Part shown: piece after piece, positions 45,286 through 53,646 of the stretch | How positions within the stretch are numbered: position 1 is the first letter of the stretch | Layout of the letters: each line of letters starts with the position of its first letter | Position numbers and translations under genes: made by a program | Assembly (NCBI RefSeq): GCF_002846365.1 | Contig: NZ_PJMW01000002.1 | Span: forward strand, 4,402,001 to 4,466,000 | DNA: 64,000 nt | From: Nocardia fluminea | GTDB lineage: Bacteria > Actinomycetota > Actinomycetes > Mycobacteriales > Mycobacteriaceae | Direction: 5' to 3' | Notes under the pieces: generated by a model | What the model was told of the DNA's origin: nothing | The model's database searches: none | Seen by the model: the letters and a program-made list of their open reading frames with translations, nothing else

Positions 45286-45834
45286 TCAGCTGAGATAGCC
45301 GGCGAGCTGGGGGATCGCGTGGACGATGTGTTGAGCCCAGATCGGCTCACCGATCGTGGCGAAGCTCCAATCCTGGTGGGGGCGGCGCAGTTTGCCCAAC
45401 ACGATGCCGGTGTGCGAGCGCGCGCTGGCCAGATCGATGCGAACCATTTCGGTGCCGGTGACATTGTCGGTGACCCGGCAGAAACCGTTCTCGATCTGGT
45501 CGAAGCGCTGCCCGGTGTAGCAGGTGACGATGAACATGACGGTGGTGATGTCGGGGTGCAGCCGGGTCAGGTCGACCGCGATGACCTCGTTGTCACCATC
45601 GCCGTCACCGGTGACGCTGTCGCCGAGGTGGCGGATCGCACCGTCGCGGGAGGTCAGTTGTTCGTGGTAGGCGACGTCGACGAAACGGGATCCGGCGAAC
45701 GACAGGGCGGCGGCGTTGAGGTCGACGTCCTTGCCTGGCCGTCCGAACCTGCCGGGACGGACGGGATCCCAGCCCAGGCTCATGGTGACGTGGGTGAGGC
45801 AGCTGTGGCCGTGGTGGGGGACTGCTCGGGTCAT
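45286..45834 (-). CDS. TerD-family protein
   Basis: A 182-residue single TerD domain. Marks are VTMSLGWDPVRPGRFGRPGK, DVDLNAAALSFAG, RHLGDSVTGDGDGDNEVIAV (the acidic calcium-binding loop), DLTRLHPDITTVMFIVTCYT and a late GKLRRPHQDWSFATIGEP. TerD proteins bind Ca2+ and are linked to tellurite or general stress resistance. GGAG precedes the ATG at 45834. The genes on both sides are on the same strand and closely spaced, so it may be part of a NhaA-TerD-GT87 unit. Confidence 0.88.
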   Translation of the reverse strand: MTRAVPHHGHSCLTHVTMSLGWDPVRPGRFGRPGKDVDLNAAALSFAGSRFVDVAYHEQLTSRDGAIRHLGDSVTGDGDGDNEVIAVDLTRLHPDITTVMFIVTCYTGQRFDQIENGFCRVTDNVTGTEMVRIDLASARSHTGIVLGKLRRPHQDWSFATIGEPIWAQHIVHAIPQLAGYLS

Positions 45835-45883
45835 CGGGTGCTCCTCATCGAGCGGTGATGTGTCGGGTACGGACGCGGTCGCA

Positions 45884-47185
45884 TCAGCTCGGAGTCTGCG
45901 GAGTTCGATAGACGTCGGGGATTCCGTCACCGTCGTCATCGCGGGCTTCGGCCTCGGCCAGCGCGCGGTAGACCCGGTTGCGGACGCGCAGCACGATGGT
46001 CGCCAGGATGGCCGCGGTGACAGTGCCGAAGAGGACGCCGATTCGAACGTGGTCGGCACGTGTGTGGTCACCGGCGAAGGCGAGTTCCCCCACGAGTAGC
46101 GACACGGTGAATCCGATGCCGCCCAGTAGCGCCACACCGGCGACGTCGATCCAGGACAGTTTCGAATCGAGTTCGGCGCGGGTGAGTTTGGCGGTGAGAT
46201 AGGTGGTGGCAGTGATGCCGATCAGTTTGCCTGCGACCAGGCCCGCGATGATGCCGAGCGTCACCCGATCGCCGAGGGAATCGGTGAGCCCGCTGAGACC
46301 GCCCACGGTGACGCCCGCGGCGAAGAACGCGAACACCGGCACCGCGAATCCGGTCGAGAGCGGTCGGATCCGGTGCTCGAATCGTTCGGCGAGGCCGTGT
46401 TCGTCGGTCGCGCCGCGTGCCAGGACCGGCACGGTGAATCCGAGCAGTACTCCCGCGACGGTGGCGTGGACGCCCGAAAGATGGACCAACCACCATGCGG
46501 CGAGCGCGAGCGGTACCAGCAGCCAGGGGGAACTGATGCGGCGCTGTACCGCGAGTGCGAACAGGGCGATAGGCACGATGGCGGCCGCCAGGTAGGGCAG
46601 GTCCAGTTCGCTGGTGTAGAAGATCGCGATCACTGTGACCGCCAAGAGGTCGTCGACCACGGCGAGGGTGAGCAGGAACGTGCGCAGCGCGGTAGGTAGG
46701 TGGGTGTTGATCACCGCCAGCACGGCCAGCGCGAACGCGATGTCGGTCGCGGTGGGAATGGCCCAGCCGTCGAGTGCGCCGGGCGGCCCGGTGCGGTTGA
46801 TCAGCACATAGATAAGTGCCGGGACGGCCATCCCGCCGACCGCGGCGACGACGGGCAGCGCGGCCCGGCGTGGTTCGCGGAGGTCACCGGCGACGAATTC
46901 GCGTTTGAGTTCGAGACCGACGACGAAGAAGAAGATCGCCAGCAACCCGTCGGCTGCCCACTCGCTCAGCGACAGGTTCAGGTGCAGCGCGGATGGCCCG
47001 ATGTGGAAGTCGCGTAGCGCCGTGTACGCGTCGGCCCACGGTGTGTTCGCCCAGATCAGCGCGACTACTGCCGCGACGATGAGCAGCACGCCGCCCACGG
47101 TTTCGCGGCGGAGCACCTCGGCGATACGCCGTGATTCCGGCCAACTGCCCCGAGTGAGGACCCTGCGCCGGGTGGCCGGCGTCAT
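45884..47185 (-). CDS. nhaA: Na+/H+ antiporter NhaA
   Basis: This membrane protein exchanges sodium for protons. The 433 residues contain the NhaA hallmarks: [20 protein letters not shown], the ion-binding pair of aspartates in [37 protein letters not shown], and [20 protein letters not shown] with the conserved Lys. Eleven to twelve helices can be counted. The C-terminus has an acidic tail ([20 protein letters not shown]). Length is normal. It heads the group with the TerD-like gene 49 bp downstream. Confidence 0.95.
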   Translation of the reverse strand: MTPATRRRVLTRGSWPESRRIAEVLRRETVGGVLLIVAAVVALIWANTPWADAYTALRDFHIGPSALHLNLSLSEWAADGLLAIFFFVVGLELKREFVAGDLREPRRAALPVVAAVGGMAVPALIYVLINRTGPPGALDGWAIPTATDIAFALAVLAVINTHLPTALRTFLLTLAVVDDLLAVTVIAIFYTSELDLPYLAAAIVPIALFALAVQRRISSPWLLVPLALAAWWLVHLSGVHATVAGVLLGFTVPVLARGATDEHGLAERFEHRIRPLSTGFAVPVFAFFAAGVTVGGLSGLTDSLGDRVTLGIIAGLVAGKLIGITATTYLTAKLTRAELDSKLSWIDVAGVALLGGIGFTVSLLVGELAFAGDHTRADHVRIGVLFGTVTAAILATIVLRVRNRVYRALAEAEARDDDGDGIPDVYRTPQTPS

Positions 47186-47527
47186 CGAGCCGCCGCCTGG
47201 AAGAGGCGAACAGTGAGGTCTGAGACGCGTGGAAGCAGCAAGAGTGAGTACCCGTCACCGATCGAACCCCACCCGACGGAGCTCGAGCGAGGTTGCCGAC
47301 CAGACTTCCCGGCGCACCTACCCGTAAAGATGCCGTAAAGACCACCCCGACCGCAAACCGAACACGCGTTCGGCCGTGCGGCCGCTGGGCTGATGTGTGG
47401 TTGGACGTTGGCTACTCTTCGCGCGCTTGCGCTCTCGTTGACATCTGCTGGCTCACGCGCCGACGCCACTCTTCCGTGCCGCTTGTGTGGCGAGACGGAT
47501 AGCGGCCATTGCGATGGGTCCCGAGTT
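47186..47527. other. Intergenic region, nothing recognised
   Basis: 342 bp between nhaA and the broken lipoprotein gene. It holds the nhaA promoter; no motif stood out. Confidence 0.35.
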
Positions 47528-48223
47528 TCAGGTCATGACCGCGTCGATGTTGGTGGCCAGGGAGCTCGCGATCGCGTTCGCGTCATCTGCCAGGTCCGTC
47601 GGCAGGTGCGCGGGGTCGCTGGTGTCGTGGACGTTGATGCCGCCGGCATCGACGCTGACGATGAGATTGCTGGGTTCGGAAACGTACTTCGACCGAAGCG
47701 GCGATTGTTCCGGTGTTACCGCCGGGGTACCGGGAGCTGTCGGTAACGGCGTAGTCGGAGTCGCCGATTCCGGTCACGTTGATGCCGGTCGGGGGTCGAC
47801 GTTTGTCGAAGAGACGTTTGGTGTGTCGCACGGGATCGGCGACCGTGCTGTCGGCGAGGACGACCGTGAACGAGACGAACAGGTGGCGACTGGTCGGGTG
47901 CAGCGCTGTCTCGTCGAACGGAACCCAGATGTCGAAACGGGTGAAGATGCTGGCGCACCGCACACCTTTCGACCGCTGGCCAAGGTCTGGATCGCGATGG
48001 GGCTGATCCTTTCCCCTTCTGCTCTCAGCCCATCCGAGAAATAATCGATCTCTGTGCGAGCAGGGGCAAGCGCAACCGTGCAACTGGTCGGAACCTCGTC
48101 GAATCGCGGTTGTGCTACAGAGGGGGCCTGGTTCGTGCAGGAGGACACCGAGATCAGTGCACCGCCGATGATGGCCACACTCTGAACAGTTGTTCCGAGT
48201 CCGAAAGCGGCACGATGTGCCAC
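47528..48223 (-). pseudogene. Lipoprotein with two frameshifts
   Basis: The N-terminus is a lipoprotein signal (TTVQSVAIIGGALISVSSC, lipobox VSSC). It continues VPTSCTVALAPARTEIDYFS, DGLRAEGERISPIAIQTLAS in frame one. After a shift near 47960 come CASIFTRFDIWVPFDETALH and ATSDSSRYPGG-like sequence (TDSSRYPGGNTGTIAASVEV). After another shift near 47690 come YVSEPSNLIVSVDAGGINVH, DTSDPAHLPTDLADDANAIA and a natural stop at 47528. Repaired, it would have about 230 residues anchored outside the cell membrane. The family is not recognised with certainty. Confidence 0.65.
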
Positions 48224-48650
48224 GGGCGTCCTTCGCGTTGTAGGGCGAGATCCGAACAGCGACCATAGCCATCCGGTGCGACGTGTCGATCGGCACCGGT
48301 CGGTGTCGCCTGTTCGGCGAATCGTCGATGGGCTCGCGCTGACACTGGTGCAGGCGGCGGTGGCTTCCTCGATTCGGCCCGAAGCGATCAGCGGGTGTCC
48401 AGCGCCGAGGACGGTATCGACTGTGGTGTAGGTGGATTCGGCACCAGGTCTTTCACCACGGCCACCGTGATTTCGAAATGCCGGCGCTGGCTAATGGCAG
48501 TCAAGCATTATCGACCGCGTTCCGACGTGCGGGACCCAGGCCGCCGCGCCCACGAAATGCAAGAGTTCTATGGGTACATGGAACATGAATCGCCCGCGCG
48601 TATCGGCCGCTGGCGCGAGAAAACTGACAGCTGACCTGAGGAAGGCCACG
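48224..48650. other. Intergenic region, nothing recognised
   Basis: 427 bp between divergent genes. Only shadow frames; the promoter of the oxidoreductase gene should lie near 48560-48620. Confidence 0.35.
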
Positions 48651-49145
48651 ATGGAGATAGTGAAGCGCCCTGCGCCGCCCACCGGCGTTCGCCGCCTGAT
48701 GTTCCGGGCCCCCATCTACCTCTACCGACTACGGCTGGGGTGGTTGTTCGGGGGCAGGCTGCTCCTGCTTGACCACAGGGGGAGGGTATCGGGGAAGCCG
48801 CGCCAGGTGGTCATCGAAGTCGTCGAACACGACAGTGCCGATGGCAGTTACGTCGTCTGCTCCGGGTTCGGACCGAAAGCCGCATGGTACCAGAACGTTC
48901 TCAACGCACCCGAAACGAGCATTCGAGTCGGGCTGCGGACCATCCAAGTGACCGCAGAGCCGCTCGATAGCGACGAAGGCGGCGAGTTCATGGCCCGCTA
49001 CGCGCCCCGTCATCCTCGCGCGGCACGAAAACTGGTGCGGTTCATGGGCTTCGCCGTCGACGGCTCTGTTGAGGACTACCGCGAGGTCGGCCGTCAACTG
49101 CCCTTCGTGCGTTTGTGTCCTCGTCTTGATGGCGTCCGGGCATAG
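48651..49145 (+). CDS. Deazaflavin-dependent oxidoreductase-like protein (Ddn family)
   Basis: A 164-residue split-barrel protein of the nitroreductase/Ddn group, which uses coenzyme F420H2 or related cofactors. ATG 48651 has GAGGAAGG ten bases upstream; the longer frame has no better site. Motifs: RAPIYLYRLRLGWLFGGRLL, LLDHRGRVSGKPRQVVIEVV (cofactor-binding strand), VVCSGFGPKAAWYQNVLNAP, and RYAPRHPRAARKLVRFMG. Substrate unknown. The next gene starts two bases behind the stop, so they form an operon. Confidence 0.88.
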   Translation: MEIVKRPAPPTGVRRLMFRAPIYLYRLRLGWLFGGRLLLLDHRGRVSGKPRQVVIEVVEHDSADGSYVVCSGFGPKAAWYQNVLNAPETSIRVGLRTIQVTAEPLDSDEGGEFMARYAPRHPRAARKLVRFMGFAVDGSVEDYREVGRQLPFVRLCPRLDGVRA

Positions 49146-49147
49146 TC

Positions 49148-49573
49148 ATGAATCGCTCGCAGTATCTGCGTCATCGGATCTTCGCCAGGCACGCCCACCC
49201 CGTCAGTGCCTGGACCAGGCTGGTGACCACGCCGCTGGTCGCCGCGCCGTTCTGGACTCGTCGGGCGGACGTGACCGCTGGAGTTCTGGTCTGGTTCGCG
49301 ATCAACCCGATCATGACCCCCGCACCCGCCGAGCGGAGAGCGTTCGCCACCAGGGCAATCCTCGGTGAGGAGCGCTGGCTGGCCCGACCTGCGTTGGACG
49401 CGATGAGCGCGATCAACGCGGTGGGCGCCGCGGTCCTTGGTGGGTCGATGTTCGCAGCTTGGCACCGCCGCAAGGTCCCGACCGTGCTCGGCGTAGCTGC
49501 CACCATGGCGCTCACCCTGTACGGCTGGCGGCGCTATGCCGAGCTCTATGACGGTGATCGGAATGCTGCCTGA
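49148..49573 (+). CDS. Small membrane protein, DUF6653-like
   Basis: A 141-residue protein. Starts MNRSQYLRHRIFARHAHPVS and AWTRLVTTPLVAAPFWTRRA; the H(A)(N/H)P-S-x-W-T-R segment is characteristic of the family. Three to four helices follow (VTAGVLVWFAINPIMTP, LDAMSAINAVGAAVLGGSMF, TVLGVAATMALTLYGWRRYA). It follows the Ddn-like gene by two bases. Function unknown. Confidence 0.7.
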   Translation: MNRSQYLRHRIFARHAHPVSAWTRLVTTPLVAAPFWTRRADVTAGVLVWFAINPIMTPAPAERRAFATRAILGEERWLARPALDAMSAINAVGAAVLGGSMFAAWHRRKVPTVLGVAATMALTLYGWRRYAELYDGDRNAA

Positions 49574-49591
49574 TATCAACTGACCCGGGAT

Positions 49592-50056
49592 TTACACCGT
49601 GCGGGCAGCGGCCGTTCTTATCTGGGCGAAGTATGTCGTCGAGTTGTTGCTCGAACCGGTCGAGCGTGGCGCGGCCGCTTCGAGTTCCGCCTTGAGTCGG
49701 TATGCCGCGAACTCATCCAGCTGTGACCGGCCGGTCAGCAACGCGTCGTAGGCGTCGGCGAATGCACCGTGTCCGATACCGCAGCCAGGATGTCGTTCGT
49801 CGCTGACCTGCCCGGATGGCGCGATGTCGTTGCACGCGACATCGCGTATCGGTCCGGTCCGGGCGTGGCCGATCATTGTCTTGCCGTTGCCGGCGCCGTC
49901 CAGTAGGGAAGTGATCTTTCCGGCGGGGACGCTCAGATCCAGATGGTCAGGACCGTGTCGCGCCACCGGCCGGTGTCGATGTCTTGGTCGGGAGCGTGTG
50001 GCTCGGCATCGGTTGCTGGCGCGTAATCGGCGGCGAAGCGCCGAAGGTGACCACAA
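49592..50056 (-). CDS. Doubtful ORF, possible degraded ATPase fragment
   Basis: The minus-strand frame has LDLSVPAGKITSLLDGAGNG followed by KT, reminiscent of an ABC-ATPase Walker A segment but lacking the exact GxxGxGK(S/T) pattern. It then reads IGHGAFADAYDALLTGRSQL, DEFAAYRLKAELEAAAPRST. The second half has a protein-like helical composition. The first ~40 residues are Arg-rich and probably not translated. Could be a small unknown gene or a relic. Confidence 0.3.
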   Translation of the reverse strand: MWSPSALRRRLRASNRCRATRSRPRHRHRPVARHGPDHLDLSVPAGKITSLLDGAGNGKTMIGHARTGPIRDVACNDIAPSGQVSDERHPGCGIGHGAFADAYDALLTGRSQLDEFAAYRLKAELEAAAPRSTGSSNNSTTYFAQIRTAAARTV

Positions 50057-50128
50057 CCAGCCCAGGGCAAGCGTGCTCCCGCCTACGACCTGCGCTTCCC
50101 CATGCTCAGTCGCCGTTGCTCACCAGAG

Positions 50129-50782
50129 TCACGTTCGCATGAAAGGGGTGAGCGCGGTTCGGAGGACGTTCGAGTCGCCACGGAACTCACCGGCGGCGAT
50201 GGCCTGCTCGATGCTGATCGCTCCAGCGGCCAGAGCGACGACCACGTCGGGAGCGGCGGTGAATACCGAGGCCGGATCTCGATCGGGTACGAATGCGCTC
50301 GGACCGTCTTCGTCGACCCTCAGGGCCATGAGGAAGCCGTCCGTCTCGATGCCGAGCTCGACGGGAGGAGAGGCGGTTGCGCCTCGGAGGAGGGCAGGCA
50401 GCGCGAGGGTCAGCCAGCGCGGCTGGAAGGTGTCCTCGCCCCGGCCGGTCTCCAGTAGCGGAGCACCCCACCGGCCGAGCGCCTCCATCGGCTCTCGCAA
50501 CCCCGCTCCCCGCGCGGTGAGGGCGTAGACGACGCCCGCGTCCTCGAGACGACGCTCGACGATCCCGTTCGCCTCCATGGTCTTCAGCCGCTCGGACAGA
50601 AGGTTCGTCGCGATGCCATTGAGTGAGGTCTTCAGCTCGGTGTAGCGCATCGGCCCTGGCAGCAGTTCGCGCGCGATGAGCAGCGTCCACCGGTCGCCTA
50701 TGACGTCCAGAGAGCGCGCGAGGGCGCAGAACTGCCCGTAGGAACGCGAATTCTTGACTTTCTGGTTGACTTTTTCCACCAT
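50129..50782 (-). CDS. HxlR-family transcriptional regulator
   Basis: A 217-residue protein. The winged helix of the HxlR group is clear: FCALARSLDVIGDRWTLLIA, RELLPGPMRYTELKTSLNGI, ATNLLSERLKTMEANGIVER. The C-terminal ~100 residues look like the SCP2-like extension of some members (GIETDGFLMALRVDEDG, DVVVALAAGAISIEQAIAAG). It is divergent from a DUF1761 gene, and a TGGTT/AACCA palindrome overlaps its start. It probably represses both genes. Confidence 0.88.
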   Translation of the reverse strand: MVEKVNQKVKNSRSYGQFCALARSLDVIGDRWTLLIARELLPGPMRYTELKTSLNGIATNLLSERLKTMEANGIVERRLEDAGVVYALTARGAGLREPMEALGRWGAPLLETGRGEDTFQPRWLTLALPALLRGATASPPVELGIETDGFLMALRVDEDGPSAFVPDRDPASVFTAAPDVVVALAAGAISIEQAIAAGEFRGDSNVLRTALTPFMRT

Positions 50783-50800
50783 GGTTTATGATATCAACCA
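50782..50800. promoter_or_regulatory. Palindrome between HxlR and DUF1761 genes
   Basis: TGGTT-N9-AACCA with an AT-rich centre (TATGATATC) overlaps the HxlR start and lies 31 bp before the DUF1761 start, the expected place for an autoregulatory HxlR site. Confidence 0.5.
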
Positions 50801-50831
50801 CACAGGGAGAGTGTCGACCAGAGGAGATCTC

Positions 50832-51251
50832 GTGGAGCTGAGCATCAGCTGGCCGGCCGTCGTGTTTGCGATCGCGGTCGGAACGGCGATCGCGTGGATC
50901 TGGTACAGCGACTGGGGGCTGGTCGGCGGCGTATGGCGCAAGCTGACCGGCGTGACCAAGGAGGACTCGGAGAGAGGCGGCAAGGGTCCGTTCGTGGTCC
51001 TGGTGGCATCAATCGTCGTCACCGCGGTGACTCTCGCAGCCGCCGGCTCCGTCACTTCCGGCTTCTTCGGCATCGACTCCTTCTGGGCCGCCCTGGCAGT
51101 TGCCCTCGTGGCGTGGCTCGGCTTCTCGCTGTCGACCCTGGCCCAGCACAACGGCTTCGAGCAGAAGCCTGGTCAGCTCACTGTGATCAACAGCGCCTAC
51201 CAGCTCGTGCTGTTCCTGGGCATGGCGGTCCCGATCGGGTTGCTGCAGTAG
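50832..51251 (+). CDS. DUF1761-family membrane protein
   Basis: The GTG at 50832 has GAGGAG six bases upstream. The 139 residues contain four helices: ISWPAVVFAIAVGTAIAWIW, then YSDWGLVGGVWRKLTG as the typical loop, FVVLVASIVVTAVTLAAAGS, SFWAALAVALVAWLGFSLST, and INSAYQLVLFLGMAVPIGLL. This is the layout of DUF1761. Function unknown. It is likely controlled by the divergent HxlR regulator. Confidence 0.8.
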   Translation: MELSISWPAVVFAIAVGTAIAWIWYSDWGLVGGVWRKLTGVTKEDSERGGKGPFVVLVASIVVTAVTLAAAGSVTSGFFGIDSFWAALAVALVAWLGFSLSTLAQHNGFEQKPGQLTVINSAYQLVLFLGMAVPIGLLQ

Positions 51252-51371
51252 CAGCGCGCAGTCAAAGCACAAGAACCTACCTCGCCGTCATCCAGATCGC
51301 GACGATCGACCAACCTGCTTCAGCTGTGTTTGGACCGGGGTGCTGGCCAGCCGGTAGGAATTCGGGTTCGG

Positions 51372-51668
51372 CTATAGCAGTTCGGCGTACACGGTGCCGT
51401 GCAAGATGCCGAACTCGATCTGACCGGGGAACATCAAAGGTTTCCCGGCGGCTTTGTGGGCGTGGTGCGCGGCAATCACTGTGGTCGCCCAGTCCTGCAA
51501 CGCGGCCGGTAGCCGGTAGGTGGTGCCGTCGGTGCACCGGATGTAGGCGTGGGTGTCTTCCCCTGCCAGTGGCAGGGGGTTGTGCAGGGCGAGGGTGTCG
51601 ATGTCGAGAACGAGACCGGTGTGTTTGTCCGACGCGACGCGCGGCGGTTGCAGTTCGTTGTCGTTCAT
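51372..51668 (-). CDS. Hypothetical protein, 98 aa
   Basis: MNDNELQPPRVASDKHTGLV, LDIDTLALHNPLPLAGEDTH, AYIRCTDGTTYRLPAALQDW show a compact soluble protein. It has one cysteine and a His-rich stretch (IAAHHAHKAAGKP). No signal peptide or membrane segment. Codon use is normal. Family not recognised. It lies at the left border of the region with tRNA-like remnants. Confidence 0.55.
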   Translation of the reverse strand: MNDNELQPPRVASDKHTGLVLDIDTLALHNPLPLAGEDTHAYIRCTDGTTYRLPAALQDWATTVIAAHHAHKAAGKPLMFPGQIEFGILHGTVYAELL

Positions 51669-52005
51669 GTCCGAGAGGCTATGCCCGCGACCGGCCGAAC
51701 AGCACAGGTTCTATCCGGTTCTCGGCACCGTTGTGTGGGTCAGTCCGCGGTGACGCGGTACCCCAGCCTCCGGGGGATCTGGACTGACAAGACACCCGAC
51801 GAGGCCGGCCCTCCCAGCGGATCGCCGATGCCTGGGATTTGAACCCACATCGGTGGTCGGTCAAGGGGGAACAACCGTGGTTCGTCGGGTACACGTGCTC
51901 GGCGCAGAGCACAGTGCGTACCCACAGGTGCTCTGCTCTGTATGACCGGCCTGTTCGGTGCTGATGGCTCTTGTCAGCGGGATGGGTGCCGGTTAGGAAT
52001 ATCGG
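51669..52005. other. Interval with a tRNA T-arm-like sequence
   Basis: 337 bp without a gene. On the minus strand near 51850-51830 the sequence GTGGGTTCAAATCCCAG resembles a tRNA T-arm, but no D-arm, anticodon arm or acceptor partner can be paired around it. It may be an old attachment-site relic like those at 52.8-53.2 kb. Confidence 0.35.
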
Positions 52006-52341
52006 GTGGCTGATCAACAGAGTGTTGCCCGGACCGTCACGGCCGTCTCGTCGGTCGTGGTCGCCGTGTGCGCGGTCGTGGTGACGGTAAAAGTGGCCGG
52101 CGCCGATCTCGACCCCGCCGAACCACCGCGGGTGCTGGACCAGACAGCGTTGGAGCAGCAGGTGGCAACCCGGTTGCAGGGTGTGGGGGACAAGCCGGTG
52201 GGCCGGGTGACCTGTCCCGGTTCTGTTCAGGTCGTCGTGGGTAGCCAGTTCGATTGCGAGACATGGGATTACCTGCGTTCGGTCAAGGTGCGCGTGGAGA
52301 TCGTCAGCGATCAGGGCGAGATCAAGGTCACCAGGTCGTGA
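52006..52341 (+). CDS. DUF4333-type anchored protein
   Basis: A 111-residue protein from GTG 52006. An N-terminal helix (VARTVTAVSSVVVAVCAVVV) anchors it to the membrane. The outer part has QTALEQQVATRLQGVGDKPV, GRVTCPGSVQVVVGSQFDCE with two cysteines, and TWDYLRSVKVRVEIVSDQGE. The V-x-C-P...G-x-x-F-x-C pattern is that of DUF4333 proteins, common in mycolic-acid actinobacteria. Function unknown. Confidence 0.72.
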   Translation: MADQQSVARTVTAVSSVVVAVCAVVVTVKVAGADLDPAEPPRVLDQTALEQQVATRLQGVGDKPVGRVTCPGSVQVVVGSQFDCETWDYLRSVKVRVEIVSDQGEIKVTRS

Positions 52342-52625
52342 CAGGAGCCGGGGATCGCGGGACGTCGCTGTGCTGCTGTTGATCAACCGGGATTCGGAGT
52401 TGCCGACCGATGGTAAGCATGACTGGGCAAGAAGTTGGTAAGGGCTCCCCGTCCCCACGCCCGGCGCGTCCAGCGTGGGCTCGACCCCCCGCAAGCTGAC
52501 TTGGCCGTTGCGTTCCGACGTGCCGCGGCTGAGCTTGAAAGGTGACCGCTCGAAGGTGAATTCCATTTGGCTATCGATGTCGCGTGCTCGGTCAATCTGG
52601 GCTTGAGGCTGGCCAGGCGCGTCGG

Positions 52626-52648
52626 CGTGCAATATACGTGCAATAGCG
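52626..52648 (+). repeat. Direct repeat, arm-type site 1
   Basis: A 23-bp unit containing two GTGCAATA elements three bases apart. It is repeated exactly at 52822-52844. The layout is that of arm-type integrase sites. Confidence 0.7.
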
Positions 52649-52756
52649 CAGCCCAATGTTGCCCATCGGTGCGTACATCTGCGTGATCGTGACGGCAGGC
52701 AAAGTACCTGGTGAATACCGATTATGTGAGGTGGGAGCGGGTTTCAGCCTTCTGTC

Positions 52757-52783
52757 GTCTGCCGGTTCGAAACCAGCTGGGAC
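52757..52783 (+). other. tRNA 3'-end-like sequence, copy 1
   Basis: CCGGTTCGAAACCAG is a T-arm-like hairpin followed by CTGGGACCACCA, as at the end of a tRNA. It matches 53150-53176 at 24 of 27 positions. Likely an attachment-site relic; no tRNA body is present. Confidence 0.5.
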
Positions 52784-52821
52784 CACCAGAAAGTGCAGGT
52801 CAGAGCGTTTTTGGTGACGGC

Positions 52822-52844
52822 CGTGCAATATACGTGCAATAGCG
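52822..52844 (+). repeat. Direct repeat, arm-type site 2
   Basis: Exact second copy of 52626-52648, 196 bp away in the same orientation. Confidence 0.7.
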
Positions 52845-53022
52845 TTCAGTGTCGGGGGCTTGGAAGCTGACGGGCAGGGGTACCTCGCGTGCTCGCGAGG
52901 ACCCGCCGATGTGTGATGCCTGCCACATTGCTATCGACTGCCCGCTCCTCGCGGTGCGTCGATGCTGGGGAACGTCAGCCGGCGATCTGGCGTAACTCGC
53001 TGCGGCTTGTGGCGGAATATGT

Positions 53023-53036
53023 TGTATTCCAATACA
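53023..53036. promoter_or_regulatory. Palindrome TGTATTCCAATACA
   Basis: Arms TGTATT and AATACA with CC between, in an AT-rich patch between the two tRNA-like copies. Could be a protein-binding site of the lost element. Confidence 0.4.
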
Positions 53037-53149
53037 TTCCGGCGGATCGCTGCGTTGATGTCTGTCGATTGCTGTCCAGATGTATTCTCGGAACGCTGTG
53101 TCGAGCGTCCGCACGTCCACTCGGTGTGATGGCCGCAGGTCGTCCTGGG

Positions 53150-53176
53150 GTCTGCTGGCTTGAAACCAGCTGGGAC
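53150..53176 (+). other. tRNA 3'-end-like sequence, copy 2
   Basis: GCTTGAAACCAGCTGGGAC with the same flanks as copy 1; three substitutions weaken the T-loop (TTCGA to CTTGA), as expected for a decayed copy. Confidence 0.45.
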
Positions 53177-53188
53177 ATCTTCCTGCTA

Positions 53189-53551
53189 TTAGCCCACGAT
53201 CAGGCAGAACGGGTGACCGGCCGGATCCAGCAGTACCCGCCACCTGTGGCCGCCCGGCTGGTGGTCGGGCTGACCGCGCCGAACCCCAGCGCCGACTTCT
53301 CCGCCGCGTCGAGGTCTTCGCCCCTGAGGTCCAGGTGCAACTGCTGCGGTACGTCCTGACCGGGCCAGCGCGGGGCCTGGTATCCGTCGACCCGTTGGAA
53401 GCCCAGGTCGCAACCCGAGCTATCGGTCAGGGCGACGAACTCGTCAGTGTCGTAGCCGAGCTGCGTGCCTGTCAGCTCTCGGTAAAAACCTGGACATGGC
53501 CTGGGGATCAGTGCAGTCCAGAGTCGCGCCTGCCAGCATGGCGATCGGCAT
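53189..53551 (-). pseudogene. VOC/glyoxalase-like protein, frameshifted
   Basis: From ATG 53551 the protein reads MPIAMLAGATLDCTDPQAMS, RF, then after a shift in the T-run near 53487 YRELTGTQLGYDTDEFVALT, DSSGCDLGFQRVDGYQAPRW, PGQDVPQQLHLDLRGEDLDA. After a second shift near 53290 comes QPGGHRWRVLLDPAGHPFCL. This is the full layout of an actinobacterial VOC-fold (glyoxalase-like) protein of about 120 residues. Both shifts are one-base events, one of them in a homopolymer. Enzyme activity of the family varies. Confidence 0.75.
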
Positions 53552-53646
53552 CTGCGAAAGCCTGGACTCTGGACTGCTGGGTCGCAGTTACGGTTCCCGA
53601 TTTAGGGGTAACCCTATGACACAGCAACAGTTTTCGAGGAGAGGCA

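Noticed and set aside
45253..45858. 201-aa plus-strand frame over the TerD-like gene
   Set aside because: Antisense shadow of a recognised family member.
51820..51900. Possible complete tRNA gene on the minus strand
   Set aside because: Only a T-arm-like stretch is present; no acceptor, D or anticodon stem could be paired.
52592..53243. Minus-strand ORFs containing VVPAGFEPA
   Set aside because: This peptide is the well-known mistranslation of a tRNA T-arm; the DNA is better read as tRNA-like remnants.
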